The notes: generated from the sequence alone by a model not told the origin. A stretch of 59,334 bases of DNA from Nannocystis pusilla (GCF_020073745.1 NZ_JAIRAU010000017.1:1-59334), one strand, 5' to 3'; positions 1-12,958 are shown, counted from the stretch's first letter. Made by a program: numbers and translations.

Positions 1-1
1 C

Positions 2-91
2 ATGGGCGGCGTCCCGCAGAGTGATTCCTGCGACAAGGCGCAAGACTGGGCGCTCCCCGCCATCAAGTGCTGCTGCACCGACTCCAATTGA
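2..91 (+). CDS. C-terminal end of a Cys-rich protein (partial)
   Basis: The frame is open from the window edge to a TGA at 89-91 and gives about 29 residues ending in a CCCTDSN tail with four Cys. Cys-rich tails of this kind fit the secreted and lipidated proteins found elsewhere in the window. The first ATG seen is at the very edge, so the true start is probably outside. No family can be assigned. Confidence 0.45.
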   Translation: MGGVPQSDSCDKAQDWALPAIKCCCTDSN

Positions 92-340
92 ATCCCCCCA
101 CTCTCTCCCTGTGACACCCAACCTTCGCCGAGTCCGGAGCGACAGCGCAGCGTGGAGGCGACCATGAGCGCCCTGTCGAAGCTCGGCACCCTCACACAGC
201 CTTGGTGCTCGGCGCCCAGGACATGGTCCAGCTCGGCCCCGAGGACGGAGTGCTCCAGGCCGCCGCCGACGCCGCCGAGTGGCGCACACCCCTCGAAGGC
301 GCCGCTTGACATCGAACGCGGGATTTGACTCGCTGTCCCC

Positions 341-952
341 ATGGCCCCGCGCGAGGTTCCGATCGTCCTCGGCATCTTCGTCGCAATGGCGGCCCTCGTC
401 GCGTTCGCCGTCGCCGCGCAGCTCGATCGCGCCGAGCCTCGCCCCGAGGGCGCGCGCGTCGTTCAGCTCGACCCGCGCGCCCGGCACGCGTCCACCGCGG
501 ACGGTCTCGCCATCGGCGGCGTCGCCCTCGCCGGTCTCATCACCGCAGCGACCGCAGTCCGCGCGCAGCGCCGGCGGAGCGCGGCGCGGGGTACGGACGC
601 CGGCGCGCCCGCGGGACCTGGCCCCGGGGGCCGGATGTTCACGCGGCGCGCGGTCCTGGCCATGTCCCTCTGGACATGTTTCGATGTACCTGCTCTATGG
701 TACATGCTCCGGCGGCCGCCCGCCGAGCTGCCGCTGTTTATCGGCCCGTGTGTCCTGCTCCTGCCGCCGATCCGCGTCTACCTCCGCTACCGCGACGGCG
801 AGGCGGAGTGGGTCCCGTGGATCCTCGGGTGCGCCGCGATCACCCTCGCTATCACGGCCGACCCCCGGAGCGCGTGGGCTGTCGCGTCGCTCGCGCTGGT
901 CTGCCACGCCTGCGCGCTCGCGCAGGAGCGCCGCAGGCGGCAGACCGGATGA
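341..952 (+). CDS. Small multi-pass membrane protein, unknown function
   Basis: This 203-residue frame starts at an ATG. Hydrophobic stretches lie at about residues 8-26, 56-72, 105-125 and 150-185, separated by Arg/Ala-rich loops, so it is probably an integral membrane protein. No family is recognised. Two palindromes (661-678 and 684-705) lie inside the frame and encode the MSLWTC...WYM stretch, which looks like an insertion of dispersed repeat DNA. It converges on the geosmin operon with a strong hairpin between them. Confidence 0.5.
   Translation: MAPREVPIVLGIFVAMAALVAFAVAAQLDRAEPRPEGARVVQLDPRARHASTADGLAIGGVALAGLITAATAVRAQRRRSAARGTDAGAPAGPGPGGRMFTRRAVLAMSLWTCFDVPALWYMLRRPPAELPLFIGPCVLLLPPIRVYLRYRDGEAEWVPWILGCAAITLAITADPRSAWAVASLALVCHACALAQERRRRQTG
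661..705. repeat. Two adjacent short palindromes inside a coding frame
   Basis: CATGTCC at 661-667 pairs with GGACATG at 672-678 across a 4-base loop. ATGTACC at 684-690 pairs with GGTACAT at 699-705. The first belongs to the dispersed CATGTCC palindrome family of this window. Both are kept in frame within the 341-952 gene. Confidence 0.7.
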
Positions 953-974
953 GCTGACGTCACCAGCGACCCAA

Positions 975-1016
975 GCGACGCGACCGGGTCCTTCGCCTGA
1001 AGAACCCGGTCGTCGC
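975..1016. terminator. Hairpin between convergent genes, probable bidirectional terminator
   Basis: GCGACGCGACCGGGT (975-989) pairs with ACCCGGTCGTCGC (1004-1016) with one bulge. An inner CTTC/GAAG pair extends the stem. The hairpin lies between the stop at 952 (+) and the stop at 1033 (-). No U-tract is evident, which is common in GC-rich genomes. Confidence 0.6.
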
Positions 1017-1032
1017 GCTCGTGATCCGGCGC

Positions 1033-4782
<3,750 letters not shown>

Positions 4783-4822
4783 TCATGCTCCTCTACTGCG
4801 CGTATCCGTGATCACCAGGGCC

Positions 4823-6220
4823 TCAGCGGCCGATCTCCGCGTCCTCGAGCACCGCGAGCGCGTCGGGGACCAGCACCGCCGCCGAGTAGTAGGCGCTGAC
4901 GAGGTAGGAGATGATCGCCTTCTCGTTGATGCCCATGAACCGGACCGACAGGCTCGGCTCGACCTCGTCGGGGATGCCCGGCTGGTGGAGGCCGATCACG
5001 CCCTGGTTCTTCTCGCCGGCGCGCAGGAGGATGATCGAGCTGGTGCGCGTGTCGGTCACCGGGATCTTGTTGCACGGCAGGATCGGGACCCCGCGCCACG
5101 CCGGCACGTGGTGCCCGAGCAGCTCGACGCCGGTCGGGTAGATGCCGCGCTTGCTGCACTCCTGGCCGAACGCCGCGATCGTGCGCGGGTGGGCCAGGAA
5201 CGCCGTCGGCTCCTTCCACACCAGCGCCAGCAGCTCGTCGAGGTCGTCCGGGGTCGGCGGGCCCGAGCGCGTGTGGATGCGCTGCTTGAGGTCGGCGTTG
5301 TGCAGCAGGCCGAACTCGGGGCTGTTGATCATCTCGTGCTCCTGCCGCTCGCGCAGGGCCTCGATGGTCAGGCGCAGCTGCTGCTGCGTCTGATTCATCG
5401 GCTCGTTGTAGAGGTCCGCGACGCGCGAGTGCACCTGCAGGACCGTCTGCGCGACCGAGAGCTCGTACTCCCGCGGCGACAGCTCGTAGTCGACGAACGT
5501 GCCCGGCAGCGCGACCTCGCCGCGGTGGCCGGCCGCCAGCGCGATCTCGGCCTCGCCCTGCCCGGTCTGCGGCTTGCTGCGGGCGGCCTTGAACCGCTCG
5601 ACCTGGGTCCGCAGCGCCGGCGACTGCTCGACCGCGTCCTTGAGCGCCTTCTCGGGCAGCGTCAGCGCGATCACGCGGGTCACGGCCTTGACGCTGAAGC
5701 CCCACACGTCGTGCTCGTCGACCAGGTTCTGGTCGCCGAAGTGGGCCCCGTCGCCCAGCACGCCCAGCACCGTCTCGTCGCCGTACTTGCCGGCGCCGAT
5801 CTTGTTCACCTTGCCGTGGGCGATGAGGAACACCTGATCGGCCGGCTTGCCGGCCTCGACCAGCACGTCGCCCGGCTTGTACTCGCGCTGCACGAACTTG
5901 CCGGCCAGCGCGCCGAGCACCTCGACGTCCTCGAACCCGCGCAGCAGCGGCAGCTCCGTCAGCTCCTGCGGCACCACCGACACCTTGGCGCCGACGTTGG
6001 TGAAGCTGAGCCGCCCGTCGCCCACCGCGTAGGTCAGGCGGCGGTTGACGCGGTAGACACCGCCCGCGGCGCGCACCCAGGGCAGCACCTTGAGCAGCCA
6101 CCGCGAGCTGATCCCTTGCATCTGCGGCTCCGACTTGGTCGTCGTCGCCAAATTCCGCGCTGCTGCGGTCGCCAGGCTGGTCTGTTGCGCGCCTTCACCG
6201 GGTTTCTGTGCATTCGTCAT
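4823..6220 (-). CDS. Family 2B encapsulin shell protein with cNMP-binding-like domain (first paralogue)
   Basis: 465 residues. The order is: N-arm (about 15-62), cNMP-binding-like domain (about 86-212; [16 protein letters not shown] at 125-140, cassette [11 protein letters not shown] at 160-170), then the HK97-like shell region (about 240-465). It resembles the EshA-type Crp-fused shell proteins of Streptomyces. The start is taken at 6220, preceded by GAGG at a usable spacing. An upstream ATG at 6235 has its purine run only two bases away. It heads the operon and a candidate promoter lies at 6399-6427. The role inferred from the family is a capsid enclosing a terpene synthase, here the geosmin synthase. 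Confidence 0.9.
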   Translation of the reverse strand: MTNAQKPGEGAQQTSLATAAARNLATTTKSEPQMQGISSRWLLKVLPWVRAAGGVYRVNRRLTYAVGDGRLSFTNVGAKVSVVPQELTELPLLRGFEDVEVLGALAGKFVQREYKPGDVLVEAGKPADQVFLIAHGKVNKIGAGKYGDETVLGVLGDGAHFGDQNLVDEHDVWGFSVKAVTRVIALTLPEKALKDAVEQSPALRTQVERFKAARSKPQTGQGEAEIALAAGHRGEVALPGTFVDYELSPREYELSVAQTVLQVHSRVADLYNEPMNQTQQQLRLTIEALRERQEHEMINSPEFGLLHNADLKQRIHTRSGPPTPDDLDELLALVWKEPTAFLAHPRTIAAFGQECSKRGIYPTGVELLGHHVPAWRGVPILPCNKIPVTDTRTSSIILLRAGEKNQGVIGLHQPGIPDEVEPSLSVRFMGINEKAIISYLVSAYYSAAVLVPDALAVLEDAEIGR

Positions 6221-6398
6221 GACGTACCTCGACATTGCTCCCACTGCGACGATTGACCCGTCCTCCGAATCTGCGCGTGGATCCCCCCTGGGCAATTGGG
6301 CGCAGTCATTCGGAGGTCACAAGAACCGTACAGGCTCGTGACATCCCCGCGCGAACCGATCGCGCGAAAGTGTGTCGATTGAATTTGTGTTGAGGGAC

Positions 6399-6427
6399 CT
6401 AGTACCCAGTCAAAAATAGGCTGTCAA
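6399..6427 (-). promoter_or_regulatory. Candidate sigma-70-type promoter for the encapsulin/geosmin operon
   Basis: On the minus strand a perfect TTGACA (6427-6422) is followed by a 17-base spacer and a weak -10 match, TACTAG (6404-6399). A run of A/T lies just upstream of the -35 box. Transcription from here would leave a leader of about 180 bases before the start at 6220. Confidence 0.5.
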
Positions 6428-6498
6428 TGTAAAATTCGACGCGCGCTCGCGAGCACGCAATCGCACCTGCGCGGCCGCGGAGGTGGCATGAAACGCCC

Positions 6499-6521
6499 GT
6501 GGGCGCCCACTGGGCGCCCAC
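6499..6521. promoter_or_regulatory. Tandem palindromes, possible operator
   Basis: GTGGGCGCCCAC (6499-6510) is a perfect 12-base palindrome, followed at an 11-base period by TGGGCGCCCA (6511-6520). They sit between the encapsulin promoter and the mscS start, about one helical turn apart, which would suit a dimeric regulator. The function is inferred. Confidence 0.35.
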
Positions 6522-6635
6522 TGGTGACGCTCATCACGATTGGCGAATACGCGCGCTCATCAGATTCGCCGGCGGACAATCGGGGGACAACCGGCCTCGA
6601 CGGCGGAGCCCCCTTTGCGTAAGAATCAGGCCCGG

Positions 6636-8237
6636 ATGACCGCGGCAACCCTCGTGAATAACGCGCTCGTATTCGGCGCGGCGCTCCTCTTCGTCATCTT
6701 CGTGTCGCTGTTCTTCTCGCGGCAATCGGCCCGGCTGCTGCGGGTGGCCCTGCGCCTGGTCCGGGCGCCCGACCACGAGGCGCAGGCGACGGCGCTGGCC
6801 CGGCGCGCCTCGCGGGCGATCATCGTCGTCGCCACCGTGGTCAGCATCGCGCTGATCTGTGCCGCAGTGGCCCTCACCATGTACGAATTGGACGTGGCCC
6901 CGATGCTGTGGGGGTGGGCGCAGGGCTCGGTGCTGCGCGACCCGGCGGCGGCGCTGCAGCTCGTCCTGGCGCTGGCGGGCGTGGCCGCGGCCGCGTTCGT
7001 CATTCACCGCTTCATCCGCGTCGTCGTCCGCTACCTGATCGCCGGCCTGCGCAAGAGCCCCGCGTTCGCCCGCCACGACGAGCAGCTCGCCACCCTGCTG
7101 GGGCGCCTCCTCGTGACCCTGCGCTGGGGCACGCTCCTCGGCGCCCTCGCCCTGTGCGCCGCGCTCGCACCACCGCCGGAGCTGGTGAACCGGGCGCTCG
7201 ACACCGTCACGGTCGTGGTCCTCGGCGTCCTGATCGCCCGCACGATGATCGTCATCGCGCACCTCGCCGTCGACGTCGTGGTCCACTTCGCCCACGGGCG
7301 CGAGACCCACCGCACCCTGCGCTACGTCGGCCGCCTCGAGCACCTCGCGGGCATCACCAAGCGCACGCTCGATTACTTCTTCTTCGTCGGCGCCGCGACC
7401 TGGATCTTCGATCAGGTCCGGCCGGGCGGGTGGCTGTCCGAGATGGGCCTCATCGGCATCCGCCTGATCGGGCTGGTGTACGCCGGCCGCGTGATCATCG
7501 AGGTGTTCGAGCTGTTCGTCCGCGAGCTCCTGCTCGCCGATCCGAACAAGCGCAGCGAGGCCGAGCAGAAGCAGCGGCTCACCCTCGTCCCGGTCGCCAG
7601 CAGCATCCTCCGCTACGCCATCTACTTCTGCATGACCGTCATGGGCCTGCAGGAGCTCGGCGTCGACACCTCGCCGATCCTCGCCGGCGCCGGCCTGCTC
7701 GGCCTCGCCGTCGGCCTCGGCGCCCAGGCGTTCGTCGGCGACGTCGTGTCCGGCTTCTTCATCCTGTTCGAGGGCATGTTCCACGTCGGCGACCGCGTGC
7801 GCGTCGGCGACGTCGTCGGCGACGTCGAGGAGATCGGCATCCGCGTGCTCAAGATCCGCGACGAGGCCGGCGTCCTGCACTGCATCCCCAACGGCGAGGT
7901 GCGGAGCGTCGCCAACCACGCGCGCCTCTACGTCAACGCGATCGTCGAGTTCACCCTCCCCTACGCCGCCGACGTGCAGCGGATCGTCGACGACCTCAAG
8001 GCCCACCTCGTCGCCTACCGCGAGCAGTGCCCCGATATCCTCGAGGACTCCGAATTCGTGGTCCAGGATCTCGCCGCGACCGGCGTGCTGATCCGCACCG
8101 TCACCCGCGTCAAGCCCGGCCGCGACGACGCCACCTCCGAGCTGCTGCGCGGCGAGCTGCTGACCGCCCTCGTCGCCGCCGGCGTCGCCCCCCAGTCGTG
8201 CCAGATCGTCGCCATGACCGGGCAGGGCCTCCGCTGA
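6636..8237 (+). CDS. MscS-family mechanosensitive ion channel
   Basis: 533 residues from the ATG at 6636. Several N-terminal membrane helices (first at about residues 8-25) lead to the MscS core. The pore helix region (AGLLGLAVGLGAQAFVGDVV) is rich in Gly/Ala, followed by the beta domain (GFFILFEGMFHVGDRVRVG, then IPNGEV) and the C-terminal alpha/beta domain. The family releases solutes on hypo-osmotic shock through the inner membrane. It is longer than E. coli MscS (286 residues) because of extra N-terminal helices. It is transcribed away from the encapsulin operon. Confidence 0.9.
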   Translation: MTAATLVNNALVFGAALLFVIFVSLFFSRQSARLLRVALRLVRAPDHEAQATALARRASRAIIVVATVVSIALICAAVALTMYELDVAPMLWGWAQGSVLRDPAAALQLVLALAGVAAAAFVIHRFIRVVVRYLIAGLRKSPAFARHDEQLATLLGRLLVTLRWGTLLGALALCAALAPPPELVNRALDTVTVVVLGVLIARTMIVIAHLAVDVVVHFAHGRETHRTLRYVGRLEHLAGITKRTLDYFFFVGAATWIFDQVRPGGWLSEMGLIGIRLIGLVYAGRVIIEVFELFVRELLLADPNKRSEAEQKQRLTLVPVASSILRYAIYFCMTVMGLQELGVDTSPILAGAGLLGLAVGLGAQAFVGDVVSGFFILFEGMFHVGDRVRVGDVVGDVEEIGIRVLKIRDEAGVLHCIPNGEVRSVANHARLYVNAIVEFTLPYAADVQRIVDDLKAHLVAYREQCPDILEDSEFVVQDLAATGVLIRTVTRVKPGRDDATSELLRGELLTALVAAGVAPQSCQIVAMTGQGLR

Positions 8238-8259
8238 CGGCGGCGGCCGTCTCCTGATC

Positions 8260-8277
8260 CATGTCCCTTCGGACAGA
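8260..8277. terminator. Short CATGTCC-family palindrome after mscS
   Basis: CATGTCC (8260-8266), loop CTTC, then GGACAG. It begins 22 bases after the mscS stop. The last base of the arm is mismatched. It belongs to the dispersed 3'-end palindrome family. Confidence 0.5.
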
Positions 8278-8412
8278 CTGCCCATTCACCGGCGAACGCG
8301 ACGATTCACGGCAGTCCCGAGGTTCCCACCTCCCCCTCGCTCGTCTCCTTCGCCGGCAGTTCCGATCCACGTCAGAGCCTGCGCGCGACGCCACCCACTA
8401 CAGTGCTCGATC

Positions 8413-9261
8413 ATGACGCGGACGATATCGATATCATGGGGCGCCGCGGCGCTCGTCCTCGCGCTGGCGTGTAATTCGGGCGGCGGCGGCGTGGGCACCG
8501 ATCAGCCCCCGGAGGACCTCGACGACGGCAGCGACGATCCCCCCTCGACCGAGGGGTTCACCGACGGCACGCCGCAGCCTCAGCCCGTCCCGGACGTCGG
8601 CCCCGGCCCCGCCTTCGAGTGCGACCCGTGGCAGCAGGACTGTCCCGAAGGCCAGAAGTGCAATCTCTACAGCCTCGACGGCGACAAGGAGCTCGACGGC
8701 GCCAGGTGCGTCCCGCTGGTCGACCCGGCGCAGCAGCAAGGCGAGCTGTGCTTCGCCGAGGACGGCTACGGCGCCGGCCTCGACGACTGCGACGCCGGCC
8801 TGGTGTGCTGGGACGTCGCCCCCACCGGCGCCGGCCATTGCGTGAAGATGTGCGACGGCGCCGCGGGCGTTGCGACCTGCCCCGAGGGACAGCTGTGCAC
8901 CAAGGGCTTCGGCGACTACAACTACATGTGCCTGTCGCCCTGCGACCCGCTCGAGCAGAACTGCATCGAGGGCGAGCTGTGCGCCTCCGGCAGCGAGGGT
9001 TACGTGTGCGCCCCCGACGCGTCGGGCGTCGAGGGCCAGATCTACGCCACCTGCAAGGCCGCCAACGCCTGCGACCGCGGCCTCCTGTGCGCCCCGCCCG
9101 AGGCCGCGCCGGGATGCACCGCCGGCCCCACGGACGGCTGCTGCCTGCCCTTCTGCGAGGTCGGCGGCGTGTGCCCCGACGGCCTCGAGTGCGTCGCCCT
9201 GCACGACCCCGAGCAGCAGCCCGGGCTCGATGCGATCGGCGTGTGCGCCAGCCCACCCTGA
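8413..9261 (+). CDS. Cys-rich lipoprotein, unknown function
   Basis: 282 residues. The signal peptide ends in the lipobox LALAC (Cys20), followed by a Gly/Asp/Pro-rich linker and then a body with many Cys in repeating C-x-x-x-x-C blocks (for example WQQDCPEGQKCNLY and CPEGQLCTKGFGDYNYMC). This pattern is frequent in myxobacterial surface lipoproteins and suggests a disulfide-knotted domain exported beyond the cytoplasm. No enzymatic motif is visible. It converges on the ada gene with palindromes between them. Confidence 0.8.
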   Translation: MTRTISISWGAAALVLALACNSGGGGVGTDQPPEDLDDGSDDPPSTEGFTDGTPQPQPVPDVGPGPAFECDPWQQDCPEGQKCNLYSLDGDKELDGARCVPLVDPAQQQGELCFAEDGYGAGLDDCDAGLVCWDVAPTGAGHCVKMCDGAAGVATCPEGQLCTKGFGDYNYMCLSPCDPLEQNCIEGELCASGSEGYVCAPDASGVEGQIYATCKAANACDRGLLCAPPEAAPGCTAGPTDGCCLPFCEVGGVCPDGLECVALHDPEQQPGLDAIGVCASPP

Positions 9262-9272
9262 CCGCTCGCCTC

Positions 9273-9308
9273 GACATGTCTGAATGGACATGCCCTGAAG
9301 GACATGCC
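9273..9308. terminator. Palindrome cluster between convergent genes
   Basis: CATGTC (9275-9280) pairs with GGACATG (9286-9292), and a further GGACATG follows at 9300-9306. The cluster starts 12 bases after the lipoprotein stop and lies before the ada stop, so it could end transcription from both sides. Confidence 0.55.
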
Positions 9309-9322
9309 CATTCCGCGCCGGC

Positions 9323-10396
9323 TCAGGCGCTCGCCTCGCGGTCGAGCAGCGCCCGCTTGCGCTCGACGCCCCAGCGGTAGCCCGACAGCCCGCCGTCGCG
9401 CATGACCACGCGGTGGCACGGGATGGCGACCGCGAGCGCGTTGGCCGAGCACGCCTGGGCGACCGCCCGCACCGAGCGCGGCGCGCCGATGCGCTCGGCC
9501 ACCTCGGCGTAGCTGACCCGCTCGCCGGCCGGGATGGCGCGCAGCGCCTGCCACACGCGCTGCTGGAACGCGGTGCCGCGGACATCGAGCGGCAGGTCGA
9601 GCCCGACCCCCGGCGCCTCGACGAACGCGACCACCGTCGCCACCTGGCGCTCGAACTCCGGGTCGCCGCCGATCAGCTCGGCGCGCGGGAACCGGTCCTG
9701 GAGGTCGCGCACCAGCCGGTCCGGATCGTCGCCCAGCAGGATCGCACAGACCCCGCGCTCGCTCGCGGCGACGAGGATCGATCCGAGCGAGCACTCGCCG
9801 ACGGCGAAGCGGATCGCGGTCGCCGCTCCGCCGGCGCGGTAGGCCGACGGCGTCATCCCGAGCACCTGATCGGCGCGCTCGTAGAAGCGCCCGCCCGAGC
9901 CGTAGCCGGCCCCGTAGATGGCCTCCGTGACCGTGCTGCGGCGCCCGAGCTCGTCGCGCAGGCGGGCGTCGCGGTGGGCCGCCGCGTAGGCCTTGGGCGT
10001 CAGCCCGGTCACCGCCTTGAAGATCCGGTGCACGTGGTACGCGCTGAGGCCGGCGCGCTCGGCCACCGCCTCGAGGCTCGGCGCCGTCTCGGCCGCCTCG
10101 ATGAAGCGACACAGCCGCGCCACCAGCTCCGCCTTCAGCTCGGCCCGCGACGGCTGACCCGGCTTGCAGCGCTTGCACGCGCGGAAGCCCGCGGCCTCCG
10201 CGTCGGCCACAGTGGTGTGAAAGGCGACGTTCTCCGGGCGTGGAGTACGGGACGCGCACGACGGCCGGCAGTACACCCCCGTCGTCACGACCGAATAGAA
10301 GAAGCTGCCGTCGGCGGCCGGATCGGCCGCGACCACGGCGGGCCAACGAGGATCGCTCGTCACGGCTGCCGCGCGCGCTTCGGACCTGGTGGACAT
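9323..10396 (-). CDS. ada: Bifunctional DNA alkylation repair protein and regulator Ada
   Basis: 357 residues. The N-terminal zinc domain carries Cys43, Cys47, Cys74 and Cys77, equivalent to the metal-binding and methyl-accepting Cys of E. coli Ada. An AraC-type helix-turn-helix follows (about 90-185), then the O6-methylguanine-DNA methyltransferase domain with the acceptor motif IPCHRVV near residue 325. It repairs methylphosphotriesters and O6-methylguanine and, once methylated, usually activates its own gene. The start at 10396 is preceded by GGAGAGGAG. Confidence 0.93.
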   Translation of the reverse strand: MSTRSEARAAAVTSDPRWPAVVAADPAADGSFFYSVVTTGVYCRPSCASRTPRPENVAFHTTVADAEAAGFRACKRCKPGQPSRAELKAELVARLCRFIEAAETAPSLEAVAERAGLSAYHVHRIFKAVTGLTPKAYAAAHRDARLRDELGRRSTVTEAIYGAGYGSGGRFYERADQVLGMTPSAYRAGGAATAIRFAVGECSLGSILVAASERGVCAILLGDDPDRLVRDLQDRFPRAELIGGDPEFERQVATVVAFVEAPGVGLDLPLDVRGTAFQQRVWQALRAIPAGERVSYAEVAERIGAPRSVRAVAQACSANALAVAIPCHRVVMRDGGLSGYRWGVERKRALLDREASA

Positions 10397-10700
10397 GACG
10401 TTCTCCTCTCCGTGGTCGGCGGACCTTCGCCGCCGCCGCAGCCAAGCTAGCCGCTCGCCCGGCGCGATGCACTCCGGGTCTTGCTCTCGAATTCGAGGCT
10501 GCCGCGGCGAACGCGCAAGACGGCTGCTTCTGCCGACTGCGCGCCCGCCTGCGCGACAATATGTCTTCAGGGACATGTGCCGATCGCCGCGCGCAGCGCC
10601 CGCTCGCCCGCGGTTGCGCCCGCGCGATCCATCGCGCATCCTGGAGACGAAGCCCGCGCTCTCGGCGGGCTTCACGCTTTTTGTCCGAGGGCATTTTCCC

Positions 10701-11111
10701 ATGCAACCATCCCCACCGATCACGATCTCTCGCCTCGACCTCGGCCGGCTCAAGCGCCTGCTCGCCAGCCCCGGCGTGCGCGACACCGACGCCGCGCTCG
10801 CCCTCGACGACGAGCTCGAGCGTGCCGCCGTCGTCGACCCCGAGGCGCTCCCGCCCGACGTCGTGTCGATGAACTCGCGCGTGCGCCTGCGCGAGCAACG
10901 GACCGAGCGGGAGCTCGAGCTCACCCTCGTCTATCCGTCCGACGTCGGGCCCGACCGCGTCTCCGTGCTCGCCCCCGTCGGCAGCGCGCTGCTCGGCCTC
11001 AAGGTCGGCCAGGACATCGAGTGGCCGCTGCCCAACGGCCGCATCGCCGAGCTCCGCGTGCTCGAGATCCTCTACCAGCCCGAGGCCACGGGCGACGACC
11101 TCGACGCGTGA
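10701..11111 (+). CDS. rnk: Regulator of nucleoside diphosphate kinase (Rnk), GreA/GreB-like
   Basis: 136 residues, the usual length for Rnk. A short N-terminal helical part is followed by the GreA/GreB C-terminal FKBP-like fold (RVSVLAPVGSALLGLKVGQDIEWPLPNG at about 93-120). Rnk binds RNA polymerase near the secondary channel. The start at 10701 follows a palindromic segment; a stronger ribosome site is not obvious. Confidence 0.85.
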   Translation: MQPSPPITISRLDLGRLKRLLASPGVRDTDAALALDDELERAAVVDPEALPPDVVSMNSRVRLREQRTERELELTLVYPSDVGPDRVSVLAPVGSALLGLKVGQDIEWPLPNGRIAELRVLEILYQPEATGDDLDA

Positions 11112-11518
11112 CACCGGACATGTCCGAATGTGCATGTCCATCCAGACATGGGAAAAGAGCCATGCCTGTATGAACATGCTCGTTCAGACATGTCACACGA
11201 ATGACGGCGCCGGGCCGCTGTCCCCGGCCCTCCAGCCGGCCGCTCGCGCGCTCGCGCCCACGGTCGCGGCCGCCGGCCCCACGGCCGTCGACCCCGCTCG
11301 GCTCCGCCCGACCTGACGTGCCCGGGCGCGGAGCGTCTGCGCCGGACGTCTGCGAGCACGGCCGCGAGCACGTCGCGCGGCGCACCTGCTCCCGGGCCGC
11401 TCGCCGCCGCCATGGCCAGCGCCTGCGCGATCCATCACCGCACCGCCACGGCCGCCCGTGATGTCTCGCCCCCGCCGCGGCGTTCCCGGGCCGTTGGCGC
11501 CCGCGTAGCCTGGCTGGG
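11112..11518. other. Intergenic region with palindrome cluster
   Basis: The first 85 bases contain several CATGTCC-type palindromes, described separately. From about 11200 to 11518 the sequence is GC-rich and Pro/Arg/Ala-biased in every frame. I see no supported gene or site there. Confidence 0.5.
11115..11195. repeat. Cluster of CATGTCC-family palindromes after rnk
   Basis: CGGACATGTCCG (11115-11126) is a perfect 12-base palindrome three bases after the rnk stop. CATGTC/GACATG arms at 11133-11150 and further CATG...CATG arms to about 11193 follow. This is the densest cluster of the family in the window. Confidence 0.65.
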
Positions 11519-12958
11519 ATGTCGGCAACCTCGTCCTCGCTCGCGTGCCTCCGCGTCGCCCTGCTGCACGCCCTCGGCGTGACCCTCGCCCCCGGCTGCA
11601 CCCGCCCTCCGCTCGACGACGCCGGCACCGCAACCGCCACCGCCACGGGCACGAGCACGAGCACGAGCAGCACCCCCCTCAACACCTCGACCGCGCCCGG
11701 CGACACGACCGCCGCGCCCGACCCCACCACCGGTTCGGCGACCACCGCCACCACGCTCGTCAGCACCGCCACCACCGCCGCCGACAGCGGCACGGGCCTC
11801 GTCACCACCACCGGCGTCGAGCCTGCGACCACCACCACCGGCACCACGACCGGCACCAGCACCGGCGACGTCGGCGGCACCACCGGGCCTGCGTGCGTCA
11901 GCCTCATGGATCTCGGCGACCCGTTGATGCCGGCCGACCTCATGGAGATCCCCGGGTGCGAGGATTACAACGCCAGCGACTGTTATGATTACATGCGGAT
12001 CTGCGTCCCGCTGCCCGACGGCCTGGACAGTTGCGACGCGTGCGCCCCCGACTGCATCGGCCCGATCCCCGAGCTGTGCCCCGATTTCGGCTTCCAGCTC
12101 GCCTGCGGCCCGTTCACCGTCGACGGCGAGTGCTGTCACGTCATCCAGTACAGCTGGAACTGCACCGACGGCCGGCCCTTCCTGGTCGAAGGGACAGCTC
12201 GCACCGCCGCCGCGACCCGCCGCCGCGACTGGCTGGCCGACGCGCCCGGCCCCGCCGACGAATTCATCGCCGTCCTCGATCCGGCCGCGCGCGCCGAGCT
12301 GGCCGCGCTGTGGACCGCCGACGCCCTCGCCGAGCACGCCTCGGTCGCCTCGTTCGCGCGCTTCACCCTCCAGCTGCTCGCGCTGGGCGCCACCCCGTCG
12401 CTGGTCCAGGACGCCTGCGCCGCCCAGCTCGACGAGGTCGTCCACGCCCGCCTGACCTTCGCGCTCGCAGCGGCCTACGGCGGCGCACCGGTCGGCCCCG
12501 GCCCGCTGGCGCTGGACGGCGCGCTCGCCGGGCCGTCCGACCTCACCGCCATCATCGTCGCCGTCGTCCGCGAGGGCTGCGTCGGCGAGACCCTCGCCGC
12601 GGCCGAGCTCGACCTGGCCGCCCGGACATGTGACGATCCCGCCCTCGCCGCCACCCTGCGCCGGATCGCCGCCGACGAGCAGCGCCACGCCGCCCTGGCC
12701 TGGCGCACCGTTCAGTGGGCCCTCGGCCGCGGCGGCCCGGCCCTGCGCCGCGCCGTCGCCGACGCGCTCACCGTCCGCATCGTCGCCCCGCCGCCCGACC
12801 GCCTCGATCCCGCGGTTTTGCGCCGCCACGGCCGCCTGCCCGCCGCCGAGCGCGTGGCCCTCGCCGCCCAGTGCATGCGCTCCGTCGTCATCCCGTGCGC
12901 GCGGGCCCTGCTCGACGACCTCGCGGTCGCCCGCCCGACCGCCGACCTCCTGACCTGA
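11519..12958 (+). CDS. Lipoprotein with Thr-rich linker, Cys-rich region and ferritin-like domain
   Basis: 479 residues. A signal sequence with a likely lipid Cys27 (LAPGC) leads to a Thr/Ala-rich linker (about 35-120), a Cys-rich segment (about 125-220), and a four-helix ferritin-like domain (about 255-430). That domain shows the spaced E/H residues of di-iron proteins: ALAEHASVASF, QLDEVVHA, REGCVGETLAAAE and ADEQRHAAL. Such domains bind two metal ions and catalyse oxidation or hydroxylation, or store iron. Substrate unknown. It is likely exported and lipid-anchored, which is unusual for ferritin-like folds. Confidence 0.75.
   Translation: MSATSSSLACLRVALLHALGVTLAPGCTRPPLDDAGTATATATGTSTSTSSTPLNTSTAPGDTTAAPDPTTGSATTATTLVSTATTAADSGTGLVTTTGVEPATTTTGTTTGTSTGDVGGTTGPACVSLMDLGDPLMPADLMEIPGCEDYNASDCYDYMRICVPLPDGLDSCDACAPDCIGPIPELCPDFGFQLACGPFTVDGECCHVIQYSWNCTDGRPFLVEGTARTAAATRRRDWLADAPGPADEFIAVLDPAARAELAALWTADALAEHASVASFARFTLQLLALGATPSLVQDACAAQLDEVVHARLTFALAAAYGGAPVGPGPLALDGALAGPSDLTAIIVAVVREGCVGETLAAAELDLAARTCDDPALAATLRRIAADEQRHAALAWRTVQWALGRGGPALRRAVADALTVRIVAPPPDRLDPAVLRRHGRLPAAERVALAAQCMRSVVIPCARALLDDLAVARPTADLLT

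Larger units (their letters stand above)
6221..6635. other. Divergent intergenic region between encapsulin operon and mscS
   Basis: This 415-base gap separates divergent genes. It holds the only clearly AT-rich stretch nearby (about 6370-6440), a candidate promoter reading left, and a pair of GGGCGCCC palindromes at 6499-6521. I see no convincing gene in it. Confidence 0.6.

Noticed and set aside
164..304. Possible remnant of a small gene (LVLGAQDMVQLGPEDGVLQ in one frame)
   Set aside because: The ATG at 164 is in a different frame and no ribosome site or family supports it.
8260..8277. Palindromes as LexA or other SOS boxes near ada
   Set aside because: The same sequences occur inside coding regions and after unrelated stops, so a promoter operator role is unlikely.
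11196..11518. Small frames between rnk and the ferritin-like gene
   Set aside because: All have low-complexity Pro/Arg/Ala composition and no ribosome site.
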